Below, in pieces: positions 28,855 to 37,322 of a DNA stretch of 64,000 bases. Under the pieces are notes generated by a model that searched no databases, was not told where the DNA came from, and worked only from the letters and a program-made list of their open reading frames with translations. Position 1 is the stretch's first letter; each line of letters starts with the position of its first letter. The position numbers were made by a program, and so were the translations under genes. The DNA comes from Bradyrhizobium sp. CB3481 (lineage in GTDB: Bacteria > Pseudomonadota > Alphaproteobacteria > Rhizobiales > Xanthobacteraceae), in assembly GCF_029714305.1 (NCBI RefSeq), contig NZ_CP121647.1:7894501-7958500 (forward strand), read 5' to 3'.

Positions 28855-28976
28855 GTCGTCCCGGCCTCGAGCCGGGACCCATAGCCACAGGAGTACATTG
28901 TTGTGAAAGCTGGAGCCGCAGCCGGGCATAACCACGACGTCCTGTGGTTATGGGTCCCCGCTTTCGCGGGGACGAC
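28855..28976. repeat. Interspersed double-hairpin repeat, family A copy 5
   Basis: The left arm GTCGTCCCGGCCTCGAGCCG runs into GGGACCCATAGCCACAGGA. The right arm is TCCTGTGGTTATGGGTCC through GGGGACGAC. The pairing extends through the CCACAGGA core, giving longer arms than in the other copies. It lies between the ispG stop and the TauD-type start. Confidence 0.9.
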
Positions 28977-28985
28977 GGAGAGATA

Positions 28986-30272
28986 CTACTCCGCCGCCGT
29001 CGTTTCCGGCGTCTTCGCGCCCTTGCCGTAGCGCTGGTCGATGTAATCGATCACCAGCGCCTTGAAGTCGGCAGCAATCGTCGGGCCGCGCAGGGTGCGG
29101 AATTTCTTGCCGTCGACGAACACCGGCGCCGCCGGCGCTTCGCCGGTGCCGGGCAGCGAGATGCCGATATTGGCGTGCTTGGATTCGCCGGGACCGTTGA
29201 CGATGCAGCCCATGACGGCAACGTTGAGCTGTTCGACACCGGGATATTGCGTCTTCCAGTTCGGCATTTCGTCGCGGATGAAGTCCTGGATCGAACGCGC
29301 CAGCTCCTGGAACGTGGTCGAGGTGGTGCGGCCGCAGCCCGGGCATGCCGCGACCAGCGGCACGAAGGTGCGGAAGCCCATGGTCTGCAGCAATTCCTGC
29401 GCGACCTGCACCTCGAGGGTACGATCGCCGCCGGGCTCGGGGGTGAGCGAAATGCGGATGGTGTCGCCGATGCCGTCCTGCAAGAGGATGCCGAGCGCGG
29501 CGGAGGAAGCGACGATGCCCTTCGAGCCCATGCCGGCTTCGGTGAGGCCGAGATGGATCGCGTAGTCCGAACGCGAAGCGAGCGTCTGGTAGACCGCGAT
29601 CAGGTCCTGCACGGCAGAAACCTTCGCCGAAAGAATCATCTTGTTCTTGGGCATGCCGAGTTCTTGCGCACGGGCGGCCGAGAGCAGCGCCGACTGCACC
29701 ATGGCCTCGCGGGTCACCGCGCGCGCGTCGCGCGGATTTGCGGAAGCCGTATTCTCGTCCATCAGCTTGGTGAGCAGTTCCTGGTCGAGCGAGCCCCAAT
29801 TGGCGCCGATGCGGACCGGCTTGTTATTCTTGTTGGCGATCTCGATGATGTCGGCGAACTGGGTGTCGCGCTTGTTCTTGAAGCCGACATTGCCGGGATT
29901 GATGCGGTACTTGTCGAGCGCCTCGGCACAATCAGGATATTCGGCGAGCAGCTTGTGGCCGATATAGTGGAAGTCACCGATCAGCGGCGTGGTGATGCCG
30001 CGCTTGCGCAGGCCGTCGCGGATGTGCGGAACGGCGGCAGCGGCCTCCTCGCGGTCGACGGTGATGCGCACCATTTCGGAGCCGGCGCGGGTCAGCGCCG
30101 CGACCTGGGCGATGGTGCCTTCGATATCGGCAGTGTCGGTGTTGGTCATCGACTGCACGACGATCGGCGCACCCCCGCCGACGGCAACATTGCCGACCAT
30201 GACCTGGGTGGTTTTATGCCGGGCCTTGGGGCCGGCGACGTCGTCTTGCGGGATCATTTCGGGCTTGTTCAT
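28986..30272 (-). CDS. ispG: 4-hydroxy-3-methylbut-2-en-1-yl diphosphate synthase (GcpE)
   Basis: Penultimate enzyme of the MEP isoprenoid pathway, an iron-sulfur reductase of methylerythritol cyclodiphosphate. The 428-residue protein carries [11 protein letters not shown] near the start, [10 protein letters not shown], and [21 protein letters not shown]. The cluster cysteines are in ACPGCGRTT and [11 protein letters not shown]. The ATG at 30272 ([11 protein letters not shown]) with GAGG upstream is preferred to a start ten codons earlier. ispA in the same window acts later in the pathway, but the two are far apart and not in one operon. Confidence 0.95.
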   Translation of the reverse strand: MNKPEMIPQDDVAGPKARHKTTQVMVGNVAVGGGAPIVVQSMTNTDTADIEGTIAQVAALTRAGSEMVRITVDREEAAAAVPHIRDGLRKRGITTPLIGDFHYIGHKLLAEYPDCAEALDKYRINPGNVGFKNKRDTQFADIIEIANKNNKPVRIGANWGSLDQELLTKLMDENTASANPRDARAVTREAMVQSALLSAARAQELGMPKNKMILSAKVSAVQDLIAVYQTLASRSDYAIHLGLTEAGMGSKGIVASSAALGILLQDGIGDTIRISLTPEPGGDRTLEVQVAQELLQTMGFRTFVPLVAACPGCGRTTSTTFQELARSIQDFIRDEMPNWKTQYPGVEQLNVAVMGCIVNGPGESKHANIGISLPGTGEAPAAPVFVDGKKFRTLRGPTIAADFKALVIDYIDQRYGKGAKTPETTAAE

Positions 30273-30292
30273 GGGGCCTCGAATAACAGGTT

Positions 30293-30309
30293 TTGGTGAC
30301 AATCACCAA
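30293..30309. promoter_or_regulatory. Perfect inverted repeat upstream of ispG
   Basis: TTGGTGA/TCACCAA, 7-bp arms around a 3-base centre, lies 21-37 bases before the ispG start. It could be an operator or a small hairpin in the leader. No regulator was identified. The remaining part of the ispG to sulfurtransferase gap holds no recognised feature. Confidence 0.35.
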
Positions 30310-30540
30310 GAGGGCGGCGAAAGCGCTGTGCGCCCCGTCACACTTCTACTTTTATCTTGTATATTCAATAGCTTAAGGCGCGCGCAGTGGCCGAAAGCAG
30401 GGCGAAAGACCGCAGCCTTTCGTTAACCGCTATATTGGACAGGAATCGCGGAATTGAAAGGGCGAGCATGCATGCCCGCCGCCTTTTCATGGCCTGATGC
30501 GGCCTCTAGCATGGTCGGGACATCATAAAGGGAAGCGGGC

Positions 30541-31416
30541 ATGCCGGCGCGAAACGACCTCATCACGACGGCGGAACTCGCCGGGATTCTCAGGTCCCCT
30601 GATCTGCGCCTGTTCGATTGCACCACCTATCTCGAGCCCGCCCCGGAAGGCTCCAGCCTGCCCTATCTCGCCGTAGCGGGACAGCACACATTCGAGGCCG
30701 GGCACATTCCGGGCGCCGATTTTCTCGATCTGCAGGGCGAGTTCTCCGACGCCACAACCGAGCTTCGCTTCATGATGCCTGGCGTGGCGCAGCTCGAGCG
30801 GGGGTTCGGCGCGCACGGCGTATCCAATGAGAGCCGGGTCGTGCTGTACAGCATCGGCTCGCCGATGTGGGCGACGCGGTTCTGGTGGATGCTGAGATCG
30901 CTCGGCTTCGACAACGCCACCGTGCTCGACGGCGGTGTCGACAAATGGAAGCTCGAGGGACGCCCGCTCGAAAGCGGCCCGGCGAAGGGATATGAGCCGG
31001 CGACATTCACGGCGCGGCCAAGGGACGGATTTTTCGTCGACAAGCACCAGACGCTGGCCGCGACTTCCGAACGGGGCACCGTCATCGTCAACGCGCTCGG
31101 CCCGCAATTCCACAGAGGACTGGAGCCAAGCCGCTACGGCCGACCCGGCCGCGTGCCCGGCAGTTGCAACGTCTCGGCAGCGACACTGTTCGATCCGACC
31201 ACCAAGGCCTTCGTGCCGCTTGGCGACGCCGAGGCCAAATTCAAGGCACAGGGGATTACGAAGGACAAGCGCGTCGTCGCCTATTGCGGCGGCGGCATCT
31301 CGGCGACGGTCGATTTGTTCCTGCTGCATGCGCTCGGCTACAGCAATCTCGCCCTCTACGACGGCTCGATGGGCGAATGGGCGAACGATACGTCGTTGCC
31401 GATCGAGACGGGTTAG
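30541..31416 (+). CDS. Two-domain sulfurtransferase (rhodanese/3-mercaptopyruvate type)
   Basis: The 291-residue protein has two rhodanese domains: an inactive N-terminal one (about 5-145) with the GHIPGADFLDLQ motif, and a C-terminal catalytic one (about 160-285) with Cys249 in the loop CGGGISA. In this superfamily CG[ST]G[VI][TS]A loops point to 3-mercaptopyruvate, while CRKGVT points to thiosulfate, so a mercaptopyruvate-type enzyme is more likely. AAGGGAAG lies upstream of the ATG. It is monocistronic. Confidence 0.88.
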   Translation: MPARNDLITTAELAGILRSPDLRLFDCTTYLEPAPEGSSLPYLAVAGQHTFEAGHIPGADFLDLQGEFSDATTELRFMMPGVAQLERGFGAHGVSNESRVVLYSIGSPMWATRFWWMLRSLGFDNATVLDGGVDKWKLEGRPLESGPAKGYEPATFTARPRDGFFVDKHQTLAATSERGTVIVNALGPQFHRGLEPSRYGRPGRVPGSCNVSAATLFDPTTKAFVPLGDAEAKFKAQGITKDKRVVAYCGGGISATVDLFLLHALGYSNLALYDGSMGEWANDTSLPIETG

Positions 31417-31461
31417 CGCGCCATGCGTTTAAGGTTCATTCGCGAAATCCGCCTTCGTCCG

Positions 31462-31490
31462 TTGACAACGGCCAATATCGGTCCAATCTA
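31462..31490 (+). promoter_or_regulatory. Possible promoter of the small gene / nucleotidyltransferase pair
   Basis: A perfect TTGACA (31462-31467) is followed at 17 bases by AATCTA (31485-31490), which is a poor -10 match. The position, about 20 bases before the small gene, fits a promoter, but support is limited to the -35 box. Confidence 0.3.
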
Positions 31491-31508
31491 GTGGCATAAG
31501 TGAGAAAG

Positions 31509-31769
31509 ATGATGAGCCCTGCGCTGGTATTAACCACTGTTAATGCGCCGTACAGCAAGCAGCTGGATGCGCAGGAGCTCGCCTTTTGTATCCTCCATCC
31601 CGAAGCGGCCAAGGCATCACCTGGACATATGTCTTCTTTCTTCGGTGAAGTAAGCCCAAAACTGCAGATCGAGTTTGCCAGTTCTTGCAATATTACCGAG
31701 CAACAGCTCGCAGCCGCAGCCAAGGCCTTTGCCATTTATTCTGGCGAGTCCTATCCCCTCGCCGCGTGA
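31509..31769 (+). CDS. Small unrecognised protein coupled to AbiEii-like nucleotidyltransferase
   Basis: An 86-residue protein that I do not recognise. It is rich in Ala, with a helical-looking C-terminal half (ITEQQLAAAAKAFAIYSGES) and no evident helix-turn-helix, membrane helix or zinc motif. Starts at 31500 (GTG), 31509 or 31512 (ATG) are all possible; GAGAAAG lies just before 31509. Its TGA overlaps the GTG start of the next gene by the four bases GTGA, so the two are translationally coupled. By position it could be the antitoxin or partner of the nucleotidyltransferase, which is inference. Base composition looks less GC-rich than the neighbours, though this was not measured. Confidence 0.6.
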   Translation: MMSPALVLTTVNAPYSKQLDAQELAFCILHPEAAKASPGHMSSFFGEVSPKLQIEFASSCNITEQQLAAAAKAFAIYSGESYPLAA

Positions 31770-32428
31770 GTGCCACCAAACATTCGTCAGACTGGGCGCG
31801 GCTGTTCCGATTAGCCTGCGCTCTTATCCGTCAGGTCAATGCCGACCAAACAATCATCAATCATTGGACGTTTGGCGGCGGCACCGCAATGATGCTGCAG
31901 ATTGATCATCGCGAGAGCCATGACATAGATATATTTCTGCCCGATCCTCAGTTCCTGGCCTATCTCGATCCGCAAAAGTGGGACTTCAAACTTGACGTTA
32001 CTCCGACTGAGTATGACGGAGACGGTGCAAGGTTCTTGAAGCTCGCATTCGAAGACATGGGTCAGATCGATTTCATCGTTGGCCCATCGTTGACGACCTC
32101 ACCGACTACTCGACGCACGATCGAGGACGAAACCGTCGAGCTGGAGAACATCCCGGAAATCATCACGAAGAAGATCTATCATCGAGGATCCAATATCAGG
32201 CCGCGGGATATTTTCGATATCGCTGCGGCGGCCCACACTCACGCAGATGCAATTGTTGAAGCATTACGTTCCTACCGGAGCCAAGTCGCCAAAACGCTTC
32301 TTGCACTCGACAAATTGAACCCCGACTTCGTCAATGCAGCGATTGCCGATATGACGATCAGAGGCTCTTATCGATCGATTGCCGAAACGGCGATCGAGCG
32401 GGCGAGGACAATTCTGAGCGCCGTCTAG
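31766..32428 (+). CDS. Nucleotidyltransferase of the AbiEii/AbiGii (MenT-like) toxin family
   Basis: The 220-residue protein has the minimal nucleotidyltransferase motif of this family: TFGGGTAMML (GGGT at 37-40), followed by ESHDIDIFL with the metal-binding Asp53 and Asp55. The third acidic residue is likely in MGQIDFIVG, and IITKKIYHRGSNIRPRDIFDIAA matches the conserved KxxxR/RDxFD region. Family members act as toxins of bicistronic systems, some by adding nucleotides to tRNA, or have housekeeping roles. The GTG start at 31766 gives the four-base overlap with the upstream small gene and was preferred to a longer frame. Confidence 0.75.
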   Translation: MSATKHSSDWARLFRLACALIRQVNADQTIINHWTFGGGTAMMLQIDHRESHDIDIFLPDPQFLAYLDPQKWDFKLDVTPTEYDGDGARFLKLAFEDMGQIDFIVGPSLTTSPTTRRTIEDETVELENIPEIITKKIYHRGSNIRPRDIFDIAAAAHTHADAIVEALRSYRSQVAKTLLALDKLNPDFVNAAIADMTIRGSYRSIAETAIERARTILSAV

Positions 32429-32461
32429 CAAGAATTTCCGAGCCTGTCGGGCGCGACGTCC

Positions 32462-33400
32462 TCACGCCGGCAGGTTGGGATCCGGCACCACCTTCGTATC
32501 CGGCTTGTTGACGAGATAAAGCCCCGCAATGACCAGTAGCGCAGCGAGGCCGAAGGCGACGGTCAGCGTATCGTGCATGATGAAATAGCTTGCGACGACG
32601 CCGAACAGCGGGGTGACGAAGGTGAAGGCCGACAATTTGCTGGCCGAGTAGGTTTTCACCAGCGCGAACCACAGCAGGAACGTCAGCCCAACCACCCAGA
32701 ACGACTGATAGGCCAGCAGCGACAGTGACAGCGGTGTCGGGACATGGCTGATGGTTTCGCCCGATACCCCCGCCGCCAGCGCGAGAATCGGAATCGATAG
32801 CGCGACCTGATAGCCGAGCCCTTTTTCTGCCGGAGCCTTGATCAGCCTGGTCGTCTTGACGATCAGCGTTGTCGCCGCCCACAGCGCGCCGCCGGCGACG
32901 ATCAGGAGATCGCCCAGCAGGACCTTGGCGTCGACATTGGCCTGGGGCACCCCGATCGCCAGGGCGACGCCGGCGAAACTCAGGGCCAGGCCGCCCCATT
33001 GCGGCGCCCGCAGCCGTTCCCGGAGAAAGACATACGAGCCGAGCGCGACGAAGAACGGCGCCGTGTAGAGGAACACCACGGCGCGCGAGGCCGATGTCAG
33101 CAGCAATCCGCGATAGATCAAGACGAATTCGATGCCGAAGATCACACCCGCGCTTAACCCGGGCCACAGCGTCCCGTCGCGCTCGAAGAATTTCACGCCG
33201 CGAAACCAGCCGATCGCGAACAGCACCGGCAGCGCGCCGACAGATCGGATCAACGCCTGCAGCATCGGCGGCACATCAGGCAGAACCAGCTTTACCGCGA
33301 TCTGATTAAAGCCCCAGCTCACGCACAGCATCAGCATCAAAGCGATGGCGCCCGGGGTGAGCGCACGCCCGGCTGAAAGTGCTGCTTGCTTGGAAGACAT
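32462..33400 (-). CDS. EamA/DMT-family transporter
   Basis: A 312-residue membrane protein with ten hydrophobic segments in two EamA repeats. The SWGFNQIAVKLVLPDVPPMLQALIRS opening is typical of the family. The ATG at 33400 was chosen because the 39-codon upstream extension is Arg/Pro-rich and overlaps the 3' end of zur. It lies 34 bases downstream of zur on the same strand, so both are probably co-transcribed. The substrate is unknown, and a link to metal homeostasis is only suggested by the position. Confidence 0.86.
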   Translation of the reverse strand: MSSKQAALSAGRALTPGAIALMLMLCVSWGFNQIAVKLVLPDVPPMLQALIRSVGALPVLFAIGWFRGVKFFERDGTLWPGLSAGVIFGIEFVLIYRGLLLTSASRAVVFLYTAPFFVALGSYVFLRERLRAPQWGGLALSFAGVALAIGVPQANVDAKVLLGDLLIVAGGALWAATTLIVKTTRLIKAPAEKGLGYQVALSIPILALAAGVSGETISHVPTPLSLSLLAYQSFWVVGLTFLLWFALVKTYSASKLSAFTFVTPLFGVVASYFIMHDTLTVAFGLAALLVIAGLYLVNKPDTKVVPDPNLPA

Positions 33401-33434
33401 CGATCCTCGTGGCCGGCCTTGCCGCCGTTTCTTG

Positions 33435-33920
33435 TTATTTCTGGCAGTGGGCGCAGGTGCCGGCGATCTCGACGACGGAGAGTTTTGGGGCAAAACCGGA
33501 CGCACGCGCTGCTGCATTAAGGCTTTGTGCCACCGGCGCCGCCGGAATTTCGCCGACCGAGCCGCAGAGCTCGCAGATCAAGAACGCCACCATCGAGGTC
33601 TCATCATGGTCGTGCGCGCAGGCGAGGAAGGCGTTGCGGCTCTCGATCCGGTGGACGAGGCCATTTTCCATCAGAAAATCGAGCGCCCGGTAGACTGTGA
33701 TCGGCGCCGGCCGCGGCATCGATTTGGCAAGCTCGTCGATCACCTCATATGCGCCGAGCGGCCGGTGGCTCGACAGCAGCGCGCTGAGCACGTGGCGCCG
33801 GATCGGCGTGAATTTCTGCGCCCGCTTTGCGCAAACCGCCTCCGCATGCGCGATCGCTTCCGCGGTGCAGCGGCCGTGATCGTGGTCGGGCGCGGGAAAT
33901 GTCGGCTTTGCCAGGCTCAT
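33435..33920 (-). CDS. zur: Fur-family transcriptional regulator, probably Zur
   Basis: The 161-residue regulator has the Fur winged helix (about 30-95, with TPIRRHVLSALLSSHRPLGAYEVIDEL and ITVYRALDFLMENGLVHRIE). The metal/dimerisation half has ACAHDHDE and two CxxC pairs, Cys116/Cys119 (CELC) and Cys156/Cys159 (CAHC). The two structural-zinc CxxC pairs and the lack of iron-Fur signatures favour the zinc regulator Zur. It is divergent from the marR-emrAB operon. No convincing Zur box was found nearby. Confidence 0.85.
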   Translation of the reverse strand: MSLAKPTFPAPDHDHGRCTAEAIAHAEAVCAKRAQKFTPIRRHVLSALLSSHRPLGAYEVIDELAKSMPRPAPITVYRALDFLMENGLVHRIESRNAFLACAHDHDETSMVAFLICELCGSVGEIPAAPVAQSLNAAARASGFAPKLSVVEIAGTCAHCQK

Positions 33921-34029
33921 ATCGACCCTTGTAGCAGTTTCGCAGCCGATCCTGAAGCCCGCGCGCCATTCGGTTCCCAGCCATGTGCGGGAAGCGGATC
34001 AGGCCGCCACTTACGCCCCATGCGGAATT

Positions 34030-34061
34030 CATAAGCAAGCTTATTATATCGCTAGCTTATG
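34030..34061 (+). promoter_or_regulatory. Dyad operator candidate before marR
   Basis: CATAAGCAAGC (34030-34040) and GCTAGCTTATG (34051-34061) form an inverted pair matching at 10 of 11 positions. The 10-base AT-rich spacer TTATTATATC could contain the -10 element. Centre-to-centre distance is about two helical turns, typical for a dimeric MarR protein. It ends 14 bases before the marR start, consistent with autorepression of marR-emrA-emrB. Confidence 0.6.
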
Positions 34062-34074
34062 GAGGCTGAAAACC

Positions 34075-34554
34075 ATGCGCGGTTCCGTGGATGCGAATTT
34101 TCTGTTCACGCTGGGCGAGGTGCAGCGGATGGTGCGCGCTTATGCTGACCGGCAGGCGGCGCGCTACGGCATCACCCGCGCGCAATGGGCGGTTCTGGCC
34201 AAGGTCGAGCGAACTGAAGGCCTGAAGCAATCGGAACTCGCCGAGCAGATGGAGATGCAACCAATCACGCTGACGCGGCTGATCGACAAGCTCTGCGACA
34301 ATGGCTGGATCGAGCGCCGTGGCGACGAGAACGACCGCCGTGTCAACCGCCTTTACTTGCGCAAGGCCGCAAGGCCGCTGCTCGGCAAGCTGGCCGGCCT
34401 TCGCTCCGAACTCACCGCGACCGCGCTCGACGGCATCAACCCCGCTGACGCGCATCGCCTGCTCGACCAACTCGACCTGATCAAGGAGAACGTTCGCAGC
34501 GCGATCCAGAATCCGGCGAACGACACTCCACGAAAGGAACAGCGTTATGGCTGA
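34075..34554 (+). CDS. MarR-family transcriptional regulator
   Basis: The 159-residue winged-helix regulator has a MarR core: ARYGITRAQWAVLAKVERTEGLKQSELAEQMEMQPITLTRLIDKL, then the wing segment ERRGDENDRRVNRLYL. It lies at the head of an efflux operon, overlaps emrA by 8 bases, and likely represses it until a drug-like ligand binds. GGAGG sits 9 bases before the ATG at 34075. An 11-bp dyad directly upstream is the probable operator. Confidence 0.92.
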   Translation: MRGSVDANFLFTLGEVQRMVRAYADRQAARYGITRAQWAVLAKVERTEGLKQSELAEQMEMQPITLTRLIDKLCDNGWIERRGDENDRRVNRLYLRKAARPLLGKLAGLRSELTATALDGINPADAHRLLDQLDLIKENVRSAIQNPANDTPRKEQRYG

Positions 34555-35716
34555 TCCCGTCCTCAAATTCCCACCCGAGCAGAAGGGGGCGCCAGCGACG
34601 CCGTCGCGGCCGAAGCTCGCGGCCGAGCCGCGCCGCAGGCTGATGGCCGGCTTGCGCCGCTATCGCCGCTTCCTGCTGCTGGTGGTGCTGCCGCTGGTCG
34701 CATTGGTGGCCGGCGTGACCTTCTATCTCAATGGCGGCCGCTACGTGACCACCGATGACGCCTATGTCGGCGCGCAGAAGGTTCTGATCACGCCCGACAT
34801 CTCCGGCAAGATCGAGAAGGTCGTGGTGAAGGAAGGCCAGCAGGTTGGCCCTGGCGACGTGCTGTTCGAGATCGATCCGGTGCCGTTCCGCCTTGCGCTG
34901 TCGCAGGCCCAGGCCAACCTCGCCCAGGCCAAGGTGACCTACGACAATCTGATTGCCGACCTCAGGATCTACGGCCAGATGAGCGAATTATCGCAGCAGG
35001 GCATGGACCTGAAGCGGCGCGATGTCGAACGCAAGTCGGCGCTGGTGAAGAACAATTTCGGCTCGCAGCTCGACCTCGACAATGCGTCGACGGCCCTTGT
35101 GACGGCGAGCGCACAGTACCAGCTGCTGCAGCAGAAGATCGCGACTGCGAAAGCCCAGCTGCTCGGCAATCCCGAGCTGCCGCTCGATGAATTCCCGCCC
35201 TATGCGCAGGCGAAGGCCGCGCTCGACCAGGCTCAGCGCAATCTCGACCACACCGTGATGCGCGCACCGATGGCCGGCATCGCAACGCAAGTCGAGCAGA
35301 TCCAGCTCGGCCGCTTCGTTACCGCCGGCACGCCGGTGTTCAGCATCATCGACACCGGCAACCCGTGGGTCGACGCCAATCCGAAGGAATCCGATTTCAC
35401 CTATGTCGCGGTCGGCCAATCGGTCACACTCGAGGTCGACGCGTTCCCCAATCATGTGTTCAAGGGCACGGTCGGTTCGCTCTCACCCGGCACCGGCGCG
35501 CAGTTCGCGATCCTGCCGCCGCAGAACGCCTCGGGCAATTTCGTCAAGGTGGTGCAGCGCGTGCCGGTGCGGATCTATTTCGACAAGAACGACAAGTTCG
35601 TACGCAAGCTCAAGGCCGGTATGAGCGTTTACGCCACCATCGATACCAACCATCGCCGCTCGCTGTCGGCGCTGCTCGGCCTGACCCCGGCGGTGGCGAA
35701 CCAGGACCACGAGTAG
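34547..35716 (+). CDS. emrA: HlyD/EmrA-family membrane fusion protein
   Basis: The 389-residue periplasmic adaptor has one N-terminal membrane anchor (about 42-63). The HlyD/lipoyl half-motifs follow (YVGAQKVLITPDISGKIEKVVVKEGQQVGPGDVLFEID and MRAPMAGIATQVEQIQLGRFVTAG), around a coiled-coil hairpin of about 75 residues. The beta-barrel domain carries WVDANPKESDFTYVAVGQ. It links the inner-membrane pump EmrB to an outer-membrane channel, whose gene is not present here. It overlaps marR by 8 bases and ends 4 bases before emrB. Confidence 0.92.
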   Translation: MADPVLKFPPEQKGAPATPSRPKLAAEPRRRLMAGLRRYRRFLLLVVLPLVALVAGVTFYLNGGRYVTTDDAYVGAQKVLITPDISGKIEKVVVKEGQQVGPGDVLFEIDPVPFRLALSQAQANLAQAKVTYDNLIADLRIYGQMSELSQQGMDLKRRDVERKSALVKNNFGSQLDLDNASTALVTASAQYQLLQQKIATAKAQLLGNPELPLDEFPPYAQAKAALDQAQRNLDHTVMRAPMAGIATQVEQIQLGRFVTAGTPVFSIIDTGNPWVDANPKESDFTYVAVGQSVTLEVDAFPNHVFKGTVGSLSPGTGAQFAILPPQNASGNFVKVVQRVPVRIYFDKNDKFVRKLKAGMSVYATIDTNHRRSLSALLGLTPAVANQDHE

Positions 35717-35720
35717 CGCG

Positions 35721-37280
35721 ATGGCGACGCCTGGGCAGCCATCAGCATCGGTTCCCGGTCTGCGCCGGAACATGGTGACGATCTGCGCCATGACGGCGAC
35801 CATCATGCAGGCGCTGGACACCACGATCGCCAATGTCGCGCTGCCCTATATGCAGGGCACGCTGTCGGCCTCGCAGGACCAGATCAACTGGGTGCTGACC
35901 TCCTATATCGTCGCCGCCGCGATCATGACCGCCCCGGTGGGGTGGATCGCCAACCGCTTCGGCCGCAAGCGCATCTTCATCGTCTGCTCCGCCGGCTTCA
36001 CCGTCGCGTCGGTGATGTGCGGGCTGGCGCAGGACATCAGCCAGATGGTGCTGTTCCGCCTGCTGCAGGGCGTGTTCGGCGCGGCGCTGGTGCCGCTGTC
36101 ACAGGCCGTGATGCTCGATTCCTACACGCTGCAGGAACGCGCCAAGGCGATGGCGATCTGGGGCATGGGCGTGATGATGGGGCCGATCATGGGCCCGTCG
36201 CTGGGCGCTTGGCTGACCGAGACCTATTCCTGGCACTGGGTGTTCTTCGTCAACCTGCCGTTCGGCGTCATCACCGTGCTCGGCCTCGTGATCTTCATGG
36301 ACGAGACCAAGAAGGACCTCGAACTGCGCTTCGACTGGTTCGGCTTCACCGCGCTGGCAGTCGCGATCGGCGCTTTGCAGCTTGCGCTCGACCGCGGCGA
36401 GCAGCTCGGCTGGCTGGAATCCAACGAGATCATCGCCGAGTTCATCATATCAGGCATCGGCTTTTATTACTTCCTGGCGCACTCGCTGACGACGGACCGC
36501 CCGTTCATCCAGTTTGCGCTGTTCAAGGACAAGAATTTCGTCGGCGGCTGCGTGTTCATGGCTGTCATGGGCCTGGTGCTGTTCTCGACCATGGCGCTCT
36601 CCTCACCGTTCCTGCAGAACGTGATCGGCTATCCCATCATCACCGCGGGCCTTTTGCTGGCGAGCCGCGGCTGCGGCACCTTCGTGGCGATGATGCTGGT
36701 CGGGCGCATGATGAAGCATATCGAGGCGCGGACGCTGATCGTCTCCGGCCTCGGCATCACCTGCCTGTCGTTGTTCTACATGACCGGCTGGACCGACCGG
36801 ACCGGTGTGACCGAGATCGTCGTCATCAGCGTGGTCCAGGGCTTTGGCTTCGGCCTGGTGTTCGTGCCGCTCTCAACCGTCGCGTTTTTGACGCTGCCCA
36901 ATCACCTGCGCACCGACGGCACCTCGATGCTGACCTTGATGCGCAATGTCGCCAGTTCGATCGGCATCTCGCTCGTGATCTCGCAGCTGACGCAGGGCAC
37001 GCGCTACACCTACGCGGTGCTGTCGGAGCATATCAATCCCTTCAATCACGCCCTGCAGATGCCCGTCGTGCGCGACATGATCGACCTTGCCACCGACAAG
37101 GGCCGCGCCATGGCCGACATGATGGTCAAGATACAGGCGCAGATCATTGCGTTCTCGTACGACTACCAGATGGTGATGATATTCACCGCCTGCGCCATCC
37201 CGCTCGCCATCATGATCGGCTCGAGCAAGGCGACGCTGCGCGAGCAATCGGCCGCGCCCGATCATGCGGTGATGGAGTAG
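35721..37280 (+). CDS. emrB: DHA2-family MFS drug efflux pump (EmrB type)
   Basis: The 519-residue proton-driven exporter has fourteen predicted membrane segments. DHA2 signatures are present: LDTTIANVALPYMQGTLSAS with the motif D1-like start, the GWIANRFGRKRIF motif A, and GPIMGPSLGAWLTETYSWHWVFFVNLPFG motif C. It pairs with the EmrA-like adaptor 4 bases upstream and is presumably controlled by the MarR protein of the same operon. The substrates are unknown, though EmrAB pumps typically export hydrophobic weak acids. Confidence 0.93.
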   Translation: MATPGQPSASVPGLRRNMVTICAMTATIMQALDTTIANVALPYMQGTLSASQDQINWVLTSYIVAAAIMTAPVGWIANRFGRKRIFIVCSAGFTVASVMCGLAQDISQMVLFRLLQGVFGAALVPLSQAVMLDSYTLQERAKAMAIWGMGVMMGPIMGPSLGAWLTETYSWHWVFFVNLPFGVITVLGLVIFMDETKKDLELRFDWFGFTALAVAIGALQLALDRGEQLGWLESNEIIAEFIISGIGFYYFLAHSLTTDRPFIQFALFKDKNFVGGCVFMAVMGLVLFSTMALSSPFLQNVIGYPIITAGLLLASRGCGTFVAMMLVGRMMKHIEARTLIVSGLGITCLSLFYMTGWTDRTGVTEIVVISVVQGFGFGLVFVPLSTVAFLTLPNHLRTDGTSMLTLMRNVASSIGISLVISQLTQGTRYTYAVLSEHINPFNHALQMPVVRDMIDLATDKGRAMADMMVKIQAQIIAFSYDYQMVMIFTACAIPLAIMIGSSKATLREQSAAPDHAVME

Positions 37281-37322
37281 AATTTCTCGCCGCGAATTTC
37301 CCCGCATCGAGACTAATTTATT

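Noticed and set aside
28784..28888. Upstream extension of the TauD-type oxygenase
   Set aside because: It runs back into the family A repeat, while the ATG at 28783 has a good ribosome-binding site.
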